Positions 18,162-26,305 of a stretch of DNA of 64,000 nucleotides are shown here, piece by piece. The first letter of the stretch is position 1; each line of letters opens with the position of its first letter. The stretch is from Tenacibaculum larymnensis. Lineage in GTDB: Bacteria; Bacteroidota; Bacteroidia; Flavobacteriales; Flavobacteriaceae. The stretch lies in assembly GCF_028829235.1 (NCBI RefSeq), contig NZ_JAIWJY010000001.1, positions 62,001 to 126,000 of the forward strand. The letters are read 5' to 3'. The translations under genes and the position numbers were made by a program. Under the pieces are notes generated by a model. It did no database searches. It worked only from the letters and a program-made list of their open reading frames with translations, and was not told the DNA's origin.

Positions 18162-19544
18162 ATGATGAAAAAATTACTGGCTCTATTAATATTCACCACA
18201 TCACTTGTAAATGCTCAGTACACAGTTAAAGGTACTATGACCCCTCCAGACAAAGGAGATTGGGTTATTTTATATAAAATTGAAGGAGCAAAGCAAAAGT
18301 TCCTTGCAAATACTACCATTAAATTTGACACTGTTGCAATAAATGGTGAAAAACAAGTTTTAGGAAAGTTTAGTTTTGAACTACCTAACACAGCAACTTC
18401 TGGAGCCTACAGAGCTACCTATAGAAATACGGGTGCTGGTTTTGTTGATTTTTTCTTCAATAAAGAAAATGTTGAGTTTGTTTTCAATCCAAAATACCCT
18501 GATCAGTCAGTTCTTTTTACTAGTTCTAGAGAAAACAAACTATACAATGAATACTTACAAGCATACAACGCCGTACAAAAAAAGATAGATTCTTTACAAG
18601 CTTCTTATATAGAAACTGAATCAAGAGATGCGAAAAAAGCTTATAAGAAAGAGCTTAAAGAACTTGAAGACGTACAAGAAACTTATGAAAACAAATCTCA
18701 AGGAATGTTAGTAAATAGTTTTATAAAAGCTTCACGCAGATATAATTCATACAATCCTCATGATAATCTACAAGACTATTTATCTGCTACTAGCGAAAAC
18801 TTTTTTGAGTACGTTGACTTTAAAAGTGATGAATTATACAACTCTTCTTTTTTAATTGATAGAATTAACGATTATGTTTTCTATTTAAACTATTCTGAAG
18901 ATAAAAAAGTTCAACAAAAACTTATTAAGGAATCTATTACCACCGTTATGAAGAAAATTTCTTCTGACAAATTAGAAAAAGCAGTAATTGATTATTTAAT
19001 TAGCGCACTTACTGATAAGCGTAACGGACCAGCTGTGGATTGGATGTTTGCTGAATATTATGACAAACTTCCAGCTAAAGATCAAGACGCTGATTTTAAA
19101 AAGGAAAAATTAGACATCTTACTTGCAACTGTAGGTAGAGTAGCTCCTGATTTTTCTTGGAAAGAAGATGGTCAAGAATATAAATTATCAACATTAAACG
19201 ATGGTAATAAGTATTTACTAGTATTCTGGAGTACTGGTTGTCCACACTGTGTAAAAGAAATTCCTGAACTTTATAAGTTTATGCAAACTCATAAAGAAGT
19301 ATCTGTAGTTTCTTTTGGTATTGAAAATGAAGAAAACGAATGGGATGAGTTTGTTAAAAACTTACCTGGATGGCATAATGCTATCGGAACGCATCCTGAG
19401 TATAAGTTTGATAACGAAACAGTAAAAAAGTATAACTTACTTGGTACACCTTCTTATTTTGTATTAGACAAAGACAAGAACATTATTGCAATGCCTGACC
19501 ATGAAGAAGATGTAGAAAAATACTTTAACGGTGACAACGAATAG
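18162..19544 (+). CDS. TlpA-like thiol-disulfide oxidoreductase with DUF4369 N-terminal domain
   Basis: 460 residues: signal peptide (ends LVNAQ), a DUF4369-like domain (about 20-130), a helical linker, and a C-terminal thioredoxin fold with redox motif CPHC in FWSTGCPHCVKEIP and the cis-Pro loop LGTPSYFVLD. These are periplasmic or surface thiol reductases common in Bacteroidota; partners are unknown. Two ATGs (18162, 18165) are possible starts. Confidence 0.9.
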   Translation: MMKKLLALLIFTTSLVNAQYTVKGTMTPPDKGDWVILYKIEGAKQKFLANTTIKFDTVAINGEKQVLGKFSFELPNTATSGAYRATYRNTGAGFVDFFFNKENVEFVFNPKYPDQSVLFTSSRENKLYNEYLQAYNAVQKKIDSLQASYIETESRDAKKAYKKELKELEDVQETYENKSQGMLVNSFIKASRRYNSYNPHDNLQDYLSATSENFFEYVDFKSDELYNSSFLIDRINDYVFYLNYSEDKKVQQKLIKESITTVMKKISSDKLEKAVIDYLISALTDKRNGPAVDWMFAEYYDKLPAKDQDADFKKEKLDILLATVGRVAPDFSWKEDGQEYKLSTLNDGNKYLLVFWSTGCPHCVKEIPELYKFMQTHKEVSVVSFGIENEENEWDEFVKNLPGWHNAIGTHPEYKFDNETVKKYNLLGTPSYFVLDKDKNIIAMPDHEEDVEKYFNGDNE

Positions 19545-19570
19545 TTTACTATTTTGTATAAACAACATAA

Positions 19571-19600
19571 AAAAAGCCCAACAAATTTGTTGGGCTTTTT
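19571..19600. terminator. Bidirectional terminator
   Basis: A perfect 30-base palindrome with GCCCAACAAA facing TTTGTTGGGC, flanked by A5 and T5, lies between the converging thioredoxin-like and YraN genes. Confidence 0.93.
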
Positions 19601-19604
19601 CTTT

Positions 19605-19964
19605 TTAAAAATACAAAAATGCATCTTCAATATGTTCTATTATAAACTCATTTCCTTGTTTAACAATTGCGATAATGTCAAATCGAATCTCTACATCTAA
19701 ATCATTTTTTGTAACATAATTATCAATAGCAGTTACTAATAGTTTTATTTTCTTCGGATTTACAAAATCTTGTGGGTTTCCAAAGTAAGCTGTTGATCTT
19801 GTTTTAACTTCTACAACAGCTAAAGTTTCTTCCTTTTGAGCAATAATATCAACCTCAGCTTTTTGAAATCGGTAGTTTTTTTCAACAATAGTATACCCTT
19901 TCTCTATAAGAGAATCTATTGCTAATTGCTCTCCTTTCTTACCAAGTTCATTGTGTTGTGCCAT
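19605..19964 (-). CDS. YraN family (UPF0102) endonuclease-like protein
   Basis: 119 residues of the UPF0102 family, a small Holliday-junction-resolvase-like nuclease fold. Seen are LGKKGEQLAIDSLIEKGY, the catalytic core EVDII followed by VVEVKTRS (Asp/Glu and ExK), and a typical ending. The cellular role is not settled. It is divergent from the DUF2892 gene, whose promoter overlaps its start. Confidence 0.9.
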   Translation of the reverse strand: MAQHNELGKKGEQLAIDSLIEKGYTIVEKNYRFQKAEVDIIAQKEETLAVVEVKTRSTAYFGNPQDFVNPKKIKLLVTAIDNYVTKNDLDVEIRFDIIAIVKQGNEFIIEHIEDAFLYF

Positions 19965-19981
19965 TTAAAAACCTATATTTG
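19951..19981 (+). promoter_or_regulatory. Promoter of the DUF2892 protein gene
   Basis: TTG (19951-19953), 20 bases, then TATATTTG (19974-19981). It overlaps the first codons of the divergent yraN-like gene. Confidence 0.6.
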
Positions 19982-20003
19982 AGTAACCTTAAATCTTTTT
20001 ATC

Positions 20004-20213
20004 ATGAAAAAAAACATGGGAAACACCGATAAAGCTATTAGAACTTTAATCGCTCTAATTATAGCTGCGCTGTCTTACTTTGAATTTATTACAGGAATTT
20101 TTGGTAATATCTTACTTGTACTAGCAATTATACTTTTAGTTACTAGCTTGATAAATTTTTGCCCGTTATACAAGTTATTAGGAATTAACACATGTAAAAC
20201 AAAAAACAATTAA
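20004..20213 (+). CDS. DUF2892 (YgaP-like) small membrane protein
   Basis: 69 residues with the family opening MGNTDKAIRTLIA, two membrane helices and a conserved CPLYKLLGINT ending. Family members are often fused to rhodanese domains; this one is free-standing. Function unknown. It overlaps the stop of the converging LD-carboxypeptidase gene by four bases. Confidence 0.88.
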   Translation: MKKNMGNTDKAIRTLIALIIAALSYFEFITGIFGNILLVLAIILLVTSLINFCPLYKLLGINTCKTKNN

Positions 20214-21196
20214 TTAAATTCTAACAAGCACTGCTTATTCTTACTTATCGATAATTTAACTTCTCTACCCATTATCAATGCTCTATTATCTGGTTCGTGA
20301 CCTGCAGGAAAATCAAACAATACAGGAATACCTTTAGGAACAACCTCTAAAATTAATTGTTCTATAGAGCTTCCCCATGGAGTTGTATTTCTCTTAATTT
20401 TAGTCATATCACCAACAACAATCGCTTTAACTTTTGTGAAATATCCAGCACGTTTTAAGCTTTGTAACATTCTATCAATTGAATACTTGTATTCACCTAT
20501 TTCTTCTATAAATAAAACTTTCCCGTCTGTAGAAAGTTGACTATCTGACCCTAGCATAGAAGCCAAAATAGCAATATTACCTCCAACTAACTCTCCTGAA
20601 ACCTCTCCTATCCTATTCTTTTTTGAAGCAGGAATCTCATAACTCAATTTTTCTCCAAACAATGCTTTCTTAAAAGTTGCAATGGTTTCTACTATATCAT
20701 CAGAACTTTCTTCCATACTTGTACCCATCATAGCATGTAAGGTTTCTACTCCTAAGTTATGAATATGGTTATGAAACGCTGTAATATCAGAATAACCAAT
20801 AACCCATTTAGGGTGTTTTTTAAACTTAGTAAAATCCAATTTATCTAAAATTCTCACAGAACCATATCCTCCACGTGCACTCCAAATCGCCTTAATACTA
20901 GGATTATCTAACGCATCTTGAAAATCTTGACATCGCTCTTCATCGGTACCAGCAAAATGATCATTCTGATTAAACATATGTTTACCATATACCACTTTCA
21001 GCCCCCAACTTTCTGCTAACTTTTTAGCTTTATCAATAGTGGGCTTACGATTCTTTAAAATTCCAGCAGGAGCAACAATTGCAATAGTATCTCCCTTTTG
21101 CAAATATGGTGGTGTAGTTAACTTCATAGTTTCATTTTGCGCGTAGACTGATGTAATTATCAGTAAAAAAAATAAGATGAAAATTCTTTTTTCCAT
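20210..21196 (-). CDS. LD-carboxypeptidase (peptidase S66 family)
   Basis: 328 residues. S66 enzymes trim the terminal D-Ala from cytosolic or periplasmic muropeptides. Seen are a signal peptide (ends SVYAQ), GDTIAIVAPAG at the start of the fold, the nucleophile Ser in IGYSDIT, Glu in FIEEIGEY and His in FPAGHEPDN. The signal peptide suggests export, which is less usual than cytosolic LdcA. The ATG at 21196 is preferred to an in-frame TTG at 21202. Confidence 0.9.
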   Translation of the reverse strand: MEKRIFILFFLLIITSVYAQNETMKLTTPPYLQKGDTIAIVAPAGILKNRKPTIDKAKKLAESWGLKVVYGKHMFNQNDHFAGTDEERCQDFQDALDNPSIKAIWSARGGYGSVRILDKLDFTKFKKHPKWVIGYSDITAFHNHIHNLGVETLHAMMGTSMEESSDDIVETIATFKKALFGEKLSYEIPASKKNRIGEVSGELVGGNIAILASMLGSDSQLSTDGKVLFIEEIGEYKYSIDRMLQSLKRAGYFTKVKAIVVGDMTKIKRNTTPWGSSIEQLILEVVPKGIPVLFDFPAGHEPDNRALIMGREVKLSISKNKQCLLEFN

Positions 21197-21280
21197 AAAC
21201 AAGTCTCTTTTCTTGATCTTAAAGGTTTAAAATCCATCAAATGTACCTAATTTATAACAGTATAAAAAATTGCTTTTTCG

Positions 21281-21288
21281 TACTTTTG
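21281..21288 (+). promoter_or_regulatory. -7 promoter element of metG
   Basis: TACTTTTG matches TAnnTTTG and lies 24 bases before the metG ATG at 21313. It lies downstream of an in-frame ATG at 21241, ruling that start out. Confidence 0.6.
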
Positions 21289-21312
21289 CGCTTTAATTTT
21301 AGTAGAAAAAAC

Positions 21313-23367
21313 ATGAGTACACCAAAAAGATATACAATTACAGCAGCATTACCTTATACAAATGGACCAATTCATATTGGACATTTAGCAGGTGTATATG
21401 TTCCTGGAGATATTTATGCACGTTACCTGCGTCAAAAAGGAAAAGACGTAGCCTATATTTGTGGTTCTGATGAACACGGAGTTGCAATACCCATGCGTGC
21501 TAAAAAAGAAGGTGTTACTCCGCAAGATATTATTGATAAGTATAACGGAATCATTAAAAAATCATTTGAAGATTTCGGTATTTCTTTCGATAACTATTCT
21601 CGTACTTCAGCTGAAATTCATCATAAAACAGCTTCTGATTTCTTCACGAAGTTATACAACGATGGTGAGTTTACTGAAGAAGTTACCCAACAACTATATG
21701 ATGAAGAGGCAAATCAGTTTTTAGCAGATCGTTTTGTGATTGGTACATGCCCTAAATGTGGAAACGAAGAAAGTTATGGAGACCAATGTGAAAAATGTGG
21801 TACAAGTCATAATGCTACTGATTTAATTAATCCTAAATCAGCCATTACTGGAAATGTTCCTACCTTAAAAGAAACTAAACACTGGTTTTTACCATTAGAT
21901 AAACATGAAGCTTTTTTACGTGAGTGGATTTTAGAAAGCCATAAAAATGACTGGAAACCAAATGTATTAGGACAATGTAAATCTTGGATTGATGACGGTT
22001 TGCGTCCGCGTGCAGTAACCCGTGATTTAGATTGGGGTATTCCTGTACCTGTTGAAGGTGCTGATGGAAAAGTATTATATGTATGGTTCGACGCTCCTAT
22101 TGGTTACATCTCTTCTACTAAAGAATGGGCAGAACGTGAAGGTAAAAATTGGGAAGATTACTGGAAAAAAGATGATACTAAATTAGTCCACTTTATTGGT
22201 AAAGATAATATTGTATTTCATTGTATTATTTTCCCTGCAATGCTAAAGGCGCATGGCGACTTTATTCTACCAGATAATGTACCAGCAAATGAGTTCTTAA
22301 ATTTAGAAGGAAATAAGCTATCGACTTCTAAAAACTGGGCGGTTTGGTTACATGAATATTTAGAAGAATTTCCTAATCAGCAAGATGTATTGCGTTATAC
22401 CTTAACAGCCAATGCTCCTGAAAATAAAGACAACGATTTTACTTGGAAAGATTTTCAAGCAAAAAACAATAACGAGTTAGTTGCTATTTTTGGAAATTTC
22501 ATCAATCGTGTGGTAGTATTAACAAACAAATACTACAACGGGCAGGTACCACCTGCAGGGGAATTCTCAGAAATTGACAAAGACACTTTAGAGCAATTAA
22601 AACAGTTCCCTGATATAATTGCTAAATCTATAGAACGTTATCGTTTTAGAGAAGCTTCTCAAGAAATGATGAATTTAGCTCGCTTAGGTAACAAATATTT
22701 AGCTGATGAAGAGCCTTGGAAAGTAATTAAAGAAGATGAAGAACGTACAAAAACAATTATGTATGTAGCTTTACAAATTGCAGCTGGTTTAGCAGTATTA
22801 TCAGAGCCTTTTTTACCGTTTACCTCAAGTAAATTAAAGTCTATTTTAAATATTGATAACAATCTTTCTTGGAATGATGTTACTGAAAAAGACATTTTAT
22901 TACCAGCAGATCATCAAATTAATAAAGCTGAATTACTGTTTTCTAAAATTGAAGATAAAACTATTCAAGCACAATTAGATAAGCTAGAAGCTACCAAGAA
23001 AGCAAACGAAGCAGCTAACAAAGTAGTAGAACCTCAAAAAGAGACTATTCAGTTTGATGATTTCACCAAAATGGATATTCGAGTAGGAACTATTGTTGCT
23101 GCTGAAAAAGTAGCTAAAACAAAAAAACTACTTAAACTTACCGTAGATGTAGGTATTGACACACGTACTATTGTTTCTGGAATTGCTGAAAGTTTTAAAC
23201 CAGAAGAAATCGTAGGTCAGCAAGTATCTGTACTATGTAATTTAGCTCCAAGAAAATTACGTGGTGTAGAAAGCCAAGGAATGATTTTAATGACAGATAC
23301 TCCTGATGGTAAATTAGCTTTTGTTCAACCTTCTGAAAAGGTGAATAACGGAGAGTTTATTGCTTAA
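21313..23367 (+). CDS. metG: Methionyl-tRNA synthetase with C-terminal tRNA-binding domain
   Basis: Charges tRNA-Met with methionine; 684 residues from ATG 21313 ([19 protein letters not shown]). HIGH is at 21-24, the zinc knuckle CPKCGN...CEKCG near 145-165, and the KMSKS-like loop KLSTSK near 335. Residues from about 580 form the Trbp111/EMAP-like domain ([20 protein letters not shown]) that helps dimerisation and tRNA binding. A longer frame from 21241 is rejected because the promoter lies inside it. A terminator follows. Confidence 0.97.
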   Translation: MSTPKRYTITAALPYTNGPIHIGHLAGVYVPGDIYARYLRQKGKDVAYICGSDEHGVAIPMRAKKEGVTPQDIIDKYNGIIKKSFEDFGISFDNYSRTSAEIHHKTASDFFTKLYNDGEFTEEVTQQLYDEEANQFLADRFVIGTCPKCGNEESYGDQCEKCGTSHNATDLINPKSAITGNVPTLKETKHWFLPLDKHEAFLREWILESHKNDWKPNVLGQCKSWIDDGLRPRAVTRDLDWGIPVPVEGADGKVLYVWFDAPIGYISSTKEWAEREGKNWEDYWKKDDTKLVHFIGKDNIVFHCIIFPAMLKAHGDFILPDNVPANEFLNLEGNKLSTSKNWAVWLHEYLEEFPNQQDVLRYTLTANAPENKDNDFTWKDFQAKNNNELVAIFGNFINRVVVLTNKYYNGQVPPAGEFSEIDKDTLEQLKQFPDIIAKSIERYRFREASQEMMNLARLGNKYLADEEPWKVIKEDEERTKTIMYVALQIAAGLAVLSEPFLPFTSSKLKSILNIDNNLSWNDVTEKDILLPADHQINKAELLFSKIEDKTIQAQLDKLEATKKANEAANKVVEPQKETIQFDDFTKMDIRVGTIVAAEKVAKTKKLLKLTVDVGIDTRTIVSGIAESFKPEEIVGQQVSVLCNLAPRKLRGVESQGMILMTDTPDGKLAFVQPSEKVNNGEFIA

Positions 23368-23380
23368 AATATATTTACAA

Positions 23381-23414
23381 ACTAAAAAACCTCGCAAATT
23401 GCGAGGTTTTTAGT
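23381..23414. terminator. Bidirectional terminator after metG
   Basis: AAAACCTCGCAA pairs with TTGCGAGGTTTT, with A- and T-runs on both sides; shared with the converging 2OG-oxygenase gene. Confidence 0.92.
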
Positions 23415-24035
23415 TTACACATTCTTTAACCAACCTACGATACTTAAGCGAGGTCTTGTCAACGCTACTTTTACCTCGTGTTCGGTTACATCACTCTTAA
23501 AAAAAGCAACCCTTCCTCCAATTGGTAAAATGGTTTCTGTCTTTTCTTTAGCATAAAGTACTAATTCTCCTCCGTCATCAGTATTCCATTCATCATTTAA
23601 ATACATGACGAATGAAAATAATCTTCCATTATCGGTTTGGAATTGATCTATATGACGTTTGTAAAAACTACCGATATCGTAATACGCATAATGAAACTCA
23701 AAAGCATTGATACTCGAATAACACGTTTTGTTCAAATAATCGGAAAACTCATTCATTTTCTGGATGAATATTTTTTCTAAATCATCTTCTGTTTTTTCGT
23801 TTATCCAACAAATAACATCCCGTCTTATCTCTTTGTCTTTTGTATAATCGGAGTCTTTTCCAATACCCGCTCTATACATGGTTCCTTCTTCATAATGTTG
23901 CATTAAATTATTCCGAAGTCCTGCTATCAAATCAGCAGAAAAAAAATCATCACAAACTCCAAACTCGTTGGAAATTAAGCCAGTAATCAACCGTTCATAC
24001 TGTCGCTTATGCAATTCATTTACAATTGTTTGCAT
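23415..24035 (-). CDS. 2OG-Fe(II) oxygenase superfamily protein
   Basis: 206 residues of the prolyl-4-hydroxylase-like fold. The iron ligands are visible as H128 and D130 (KRHIDQF) and H186 (TEHEVKV), and R196 (TRPRLS) is placed to bind 2-oxoglutarate. The region between (FSFVMYLNDEW, DGGELVLY) fits the double-stranded beta-helix. Possible substrates are proteins or small molecules; nothing nearby fixes this. It is divergent from tex. Confidence 0.88.
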   Translation of the reverse strand: MQTIVNELHKRQYERLITGLISNEFGVCDDFFSADLIAGLRNNLMQHYEEGTMYRAGIGKDSDYTKDKEIRRDVICWINEKTEDDLEKIFIQKMNEFSDYLNKTCYSSINAFEFHYAYYDIGSFYKRHIDQFQTDNGRLFSFVMYLNDEWNTDDGGELVLYAKEKTETILPIGGRVAFFKSDVTEHEVKVALTRPRLSIVGWLKNV

Positions 24036-24087
24036 TAATAAATTTACAATTAGACTAACCGCGAAAGATAGTCTAAAAACATATAGA

Positions 24088-24118
24088 TTGTATACCCCCG
24101 AATAAAAATTTATATTTG
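24088..24118 (+). promoter_or_regulatory. Promoter of tex
   Basis: TTG (24088-24090), 20 bases, TATATTTG (24111-24118). The ATG at 24128 is only 9 bases beyond, so the leader would be just a few bases. Confidence 0.6.
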
Positions 24119-24127
24119 TTTTATTTT

Positions 24128-26251
24128 ATGAATTTACTATCCTTTATAGGTTCTCACACCAACCTTTCTTCAACCGCTATTCAAAGTACTATTGAACTAT
24201 TAAATGAAGATTGCACCATTCCTTTTATTGCTCGTTACCGAAAAGAAAAAACAGGGAATTTAGATGAAGTTGAAATCGGTCAAATTGTACAACTAAAGGG
24301 ACAGTTTGAAACATTAGAAAAACGAAAATCCGCAATTTTAAAGGCTATTAAAGAACAAGATGCCTTGACTGATGAGTTAAAAGCAAAAATTGAAAAGACA
24401 GATGATTTAACCACTTTGGAAGACATTTACCTTCCGTATAAAAAGAAACGAAAAACTAAAGCAGAAACGGCTCGTAAAAACGGTTTAGAACCTTTGGCGA
24501 AGATGATTATGAGTCAACGTGTAAACGATTTAGACTACACAGCTTCAAAATATGTAAGTAATGAAATTGAATCTGAAGAAAAAGCTTTAGAAGGTGCTCG
24601 CCATATTATTGCGGAATGGATTAATGAACGAACTGATATCCGTAATAACATTCGTTATCAATTAGAACGTTTTGCTACGATTGCGACTAAAGTTGTTAAA
24701 ACTAAAAAAGAAGACGAAGCTGCACAAAAATTTAAAGATTACTTCGATTGGGAAGAAAACCTAAGTCGAATTCCCTCTCATCGATTATTAGCTATTTTAC
24801 GAGCAGAAAAAGAAGATATTATTCGCGTCAAAATTAGTATAGATGACGAACGAGCACTTCAAAAAATGGAAGACAGAATCATTCGTTCACGTAACGAGTG
24901 TGCTGAACAAATTGAACTGGCTATTTCTGATGCATACAAACGTTTGTTATTCCCTGCACTATCAAACGAAGCTTTATCCACTGCCAAAGAAAAAGCAGAT
25001 GAAAGTGCCATTAAAGTATTCGCTAAAAACCTACAACAATTATTATTAGGTTCTCCTTTGGGTGAGAAACGAATTTTAGCTATCGACCCTGGATTTAGAA
25101 CAGGATGTAAAATAGTTTGCTTAAATGCTCAAGGAGATTTACTACATAATGAAACTATTTTTCCACATGCACCACAACATCAGTCTAAAGAAGCAATGAA
25201 CAAACTTAACTCATTGGCAGATGCTTATAAAATTGAAGCTATTGCGATTGGTAACGGTACTGCTTCTAGAGAGACTGAGCAGTTAGTAAAACGTGTGTAT
25301 TTTAAAAACCCTGTAGAAGTATTTATAGTAAGCGAAGCAGGAGCATCTATTTATTCTGCTTCAAAAATTGCACGAGATGAATTTCCTAATTATGATGTAA
25401 CGGTTCGTGGAGCTGTTTCTATTGGACGTCGATTAGCTGACCCTTTGGCTGAATTGGTAAAGATTGAAGCAAAATCAATTGGCGTTGGGCAATATCAACA
25501 TGATGTAGATCAAACACAACTAAAAAAATCGTTAGATACCGTAGTTGAACACTGTGTAAACAAAGTAGGTGTTAATATTAACACTGCTAGTGCCTCGTTG
25601 CTAAGTTATGTTTCAGGAATTGGGCCTAAGTTAGCTGAAAACATTGTGAATTATAGAAACGAAAACGGGGCTTTTACCAATAGAACAGCAATAAATAAAG
25701 TCCCTCGTTTAGGCGGAAAAGCCTTTGAACAATCGGCTGGATTTTTGCGAATTAAAAATGGAGACAATCCTTTAGATGATTCAGCTGTACACCCAGAGCG
25801 CTATACTTTAGTAAAACAAATAGCAAAAGATGTAGGTAAAAAAGTGGATGATTTAATTGGAAACTCTTCCGTATTAAAACAAATTAACTTACAACAATAC
25901 GTAACTAATTCTTACGGACTACCTACCCTCCAAGATATTGTAAAAGAATTGGAAAAACCAGGATTAGACCCTCGAGAAAAAGCCAAAGCTTTTAGCTTTA
26001 ACGAACATATTAAAACGATTGATGATGTACGTACAGGTATGATACTACCCGGAATTGTAAATAATATTACCAATTTTGGTTGTTTTGTTGATATTGGAAT
26101 TAAAGAAAGTGGTTTAGTACATGTTTCTAATCTTGCTAATACATTCGTACAAGATGTTAATGAGCATGTATGCTTGCATCAACATGTACAAGTTAAAGTA
26201 TTAGAGGTTGATGTTACAAGAAAGCGTATTCAATTAAGCATGAATTATTAA
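24128..26251 (+). CDS. tex: Tex-family RNA-binding transcriptional accessory protein
   Basis: 707 residues from ATG 24128. Domains in order: N-terminal Tex helical region (IPFIARYRKEKTGNLDEVEI), a YqgF-like nuclease fold (about 315-450; RILAIDPGFRTGCKIV), helix-hairpin-helix motifs (ASLLSYVSGIGPKLAENIV), and a C-terminal S1 RNA-binding domain (GMILPGIVNNITNFGCFVDIG). Tex proteins bind nucleic acid and affect transcription; the mechanism is not well defined. An in-frame TTG at 24116 lies in the promoter and is rejected. Confidence 0.96.
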   Translation: MNLLSFIGSHTNLSSTAIQSTIELLNEDCTIPFIARYRKEKTGNLDEVEIGQIVQLKGQFETLEKRKSAILKAIKEQDALTDELKAKIEKTDDLTTLEDIYLPYKKKRKTKAETARKNGLEPLAKMIMSQRVNDLDYTASKYVSNEIESEEKALEGARHIIAEWINERTDIRNNIRYQLERFATIATKVVKTKKEDEAAQKFKDYFDWEENLSRIPSHRLLAILRAEKEDIIRVKISIDDERALQKMEDRIIRSRNECAEQIELAISDAYKRLLFPALSNEALSTAKEKADESAIKVFAKNLQQLLLGSPLGEKRILAIDPGFRTGCKIVCLNAQGDLLHNETIFPHAPQHQSKEAMNKLNSLADAYKIEAIAIGNGTASRETEQLVKRVYFKNPVEVFIVSEAGASIYSASKIARDEFPNYDVTVRGAVSIGRRLADPLAELVKIEAKSIGVGQYQHDVDQTQLKKSLDTVVEHCVNKVGVNINTASASLLSYVSGIGPKLAENIVNYRNENGAFTNRTAINKVPRLGGKAFEQSAGFLRIKNGDNPLDDSAVHPERYTLVKQIAKDVGKKVDDLIGNSSVLKQINLQQYVTNSYGLPTLQDIVKELEKPGLDPREKAKAFSFNEHIKTIDDVRTGMILPGIVNNITNFGCFVDIGIKESGLVHVSNLANTFVQDVNEHVCLHQHVQVKVLEVDVTRKRIQLSMNY

Positions 26252-26254
26252 ATA

Positions 26255-26288
26255 ACAAAAGCGAGCTAATTAATTAGCTCGCTTTTGT
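26255..26288. terminator. Bidirectional terminator after tex
   Basis: A perfect 34-base palindrome with core GCGAGCTAATTAATTAGCTC between A- and T-rich arms, shared by tex and the converging receptor gene. Confidence 0.93.
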
Positions 26289-26305
26289 TTTATATGAATA
26301 ACTTC

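Noticed and set aside
21241..21312. Longer metG N terminus from the ATG at 21241
   Set aside because: A -7 promoter element lies inside it and the residues do not belong to MetG.
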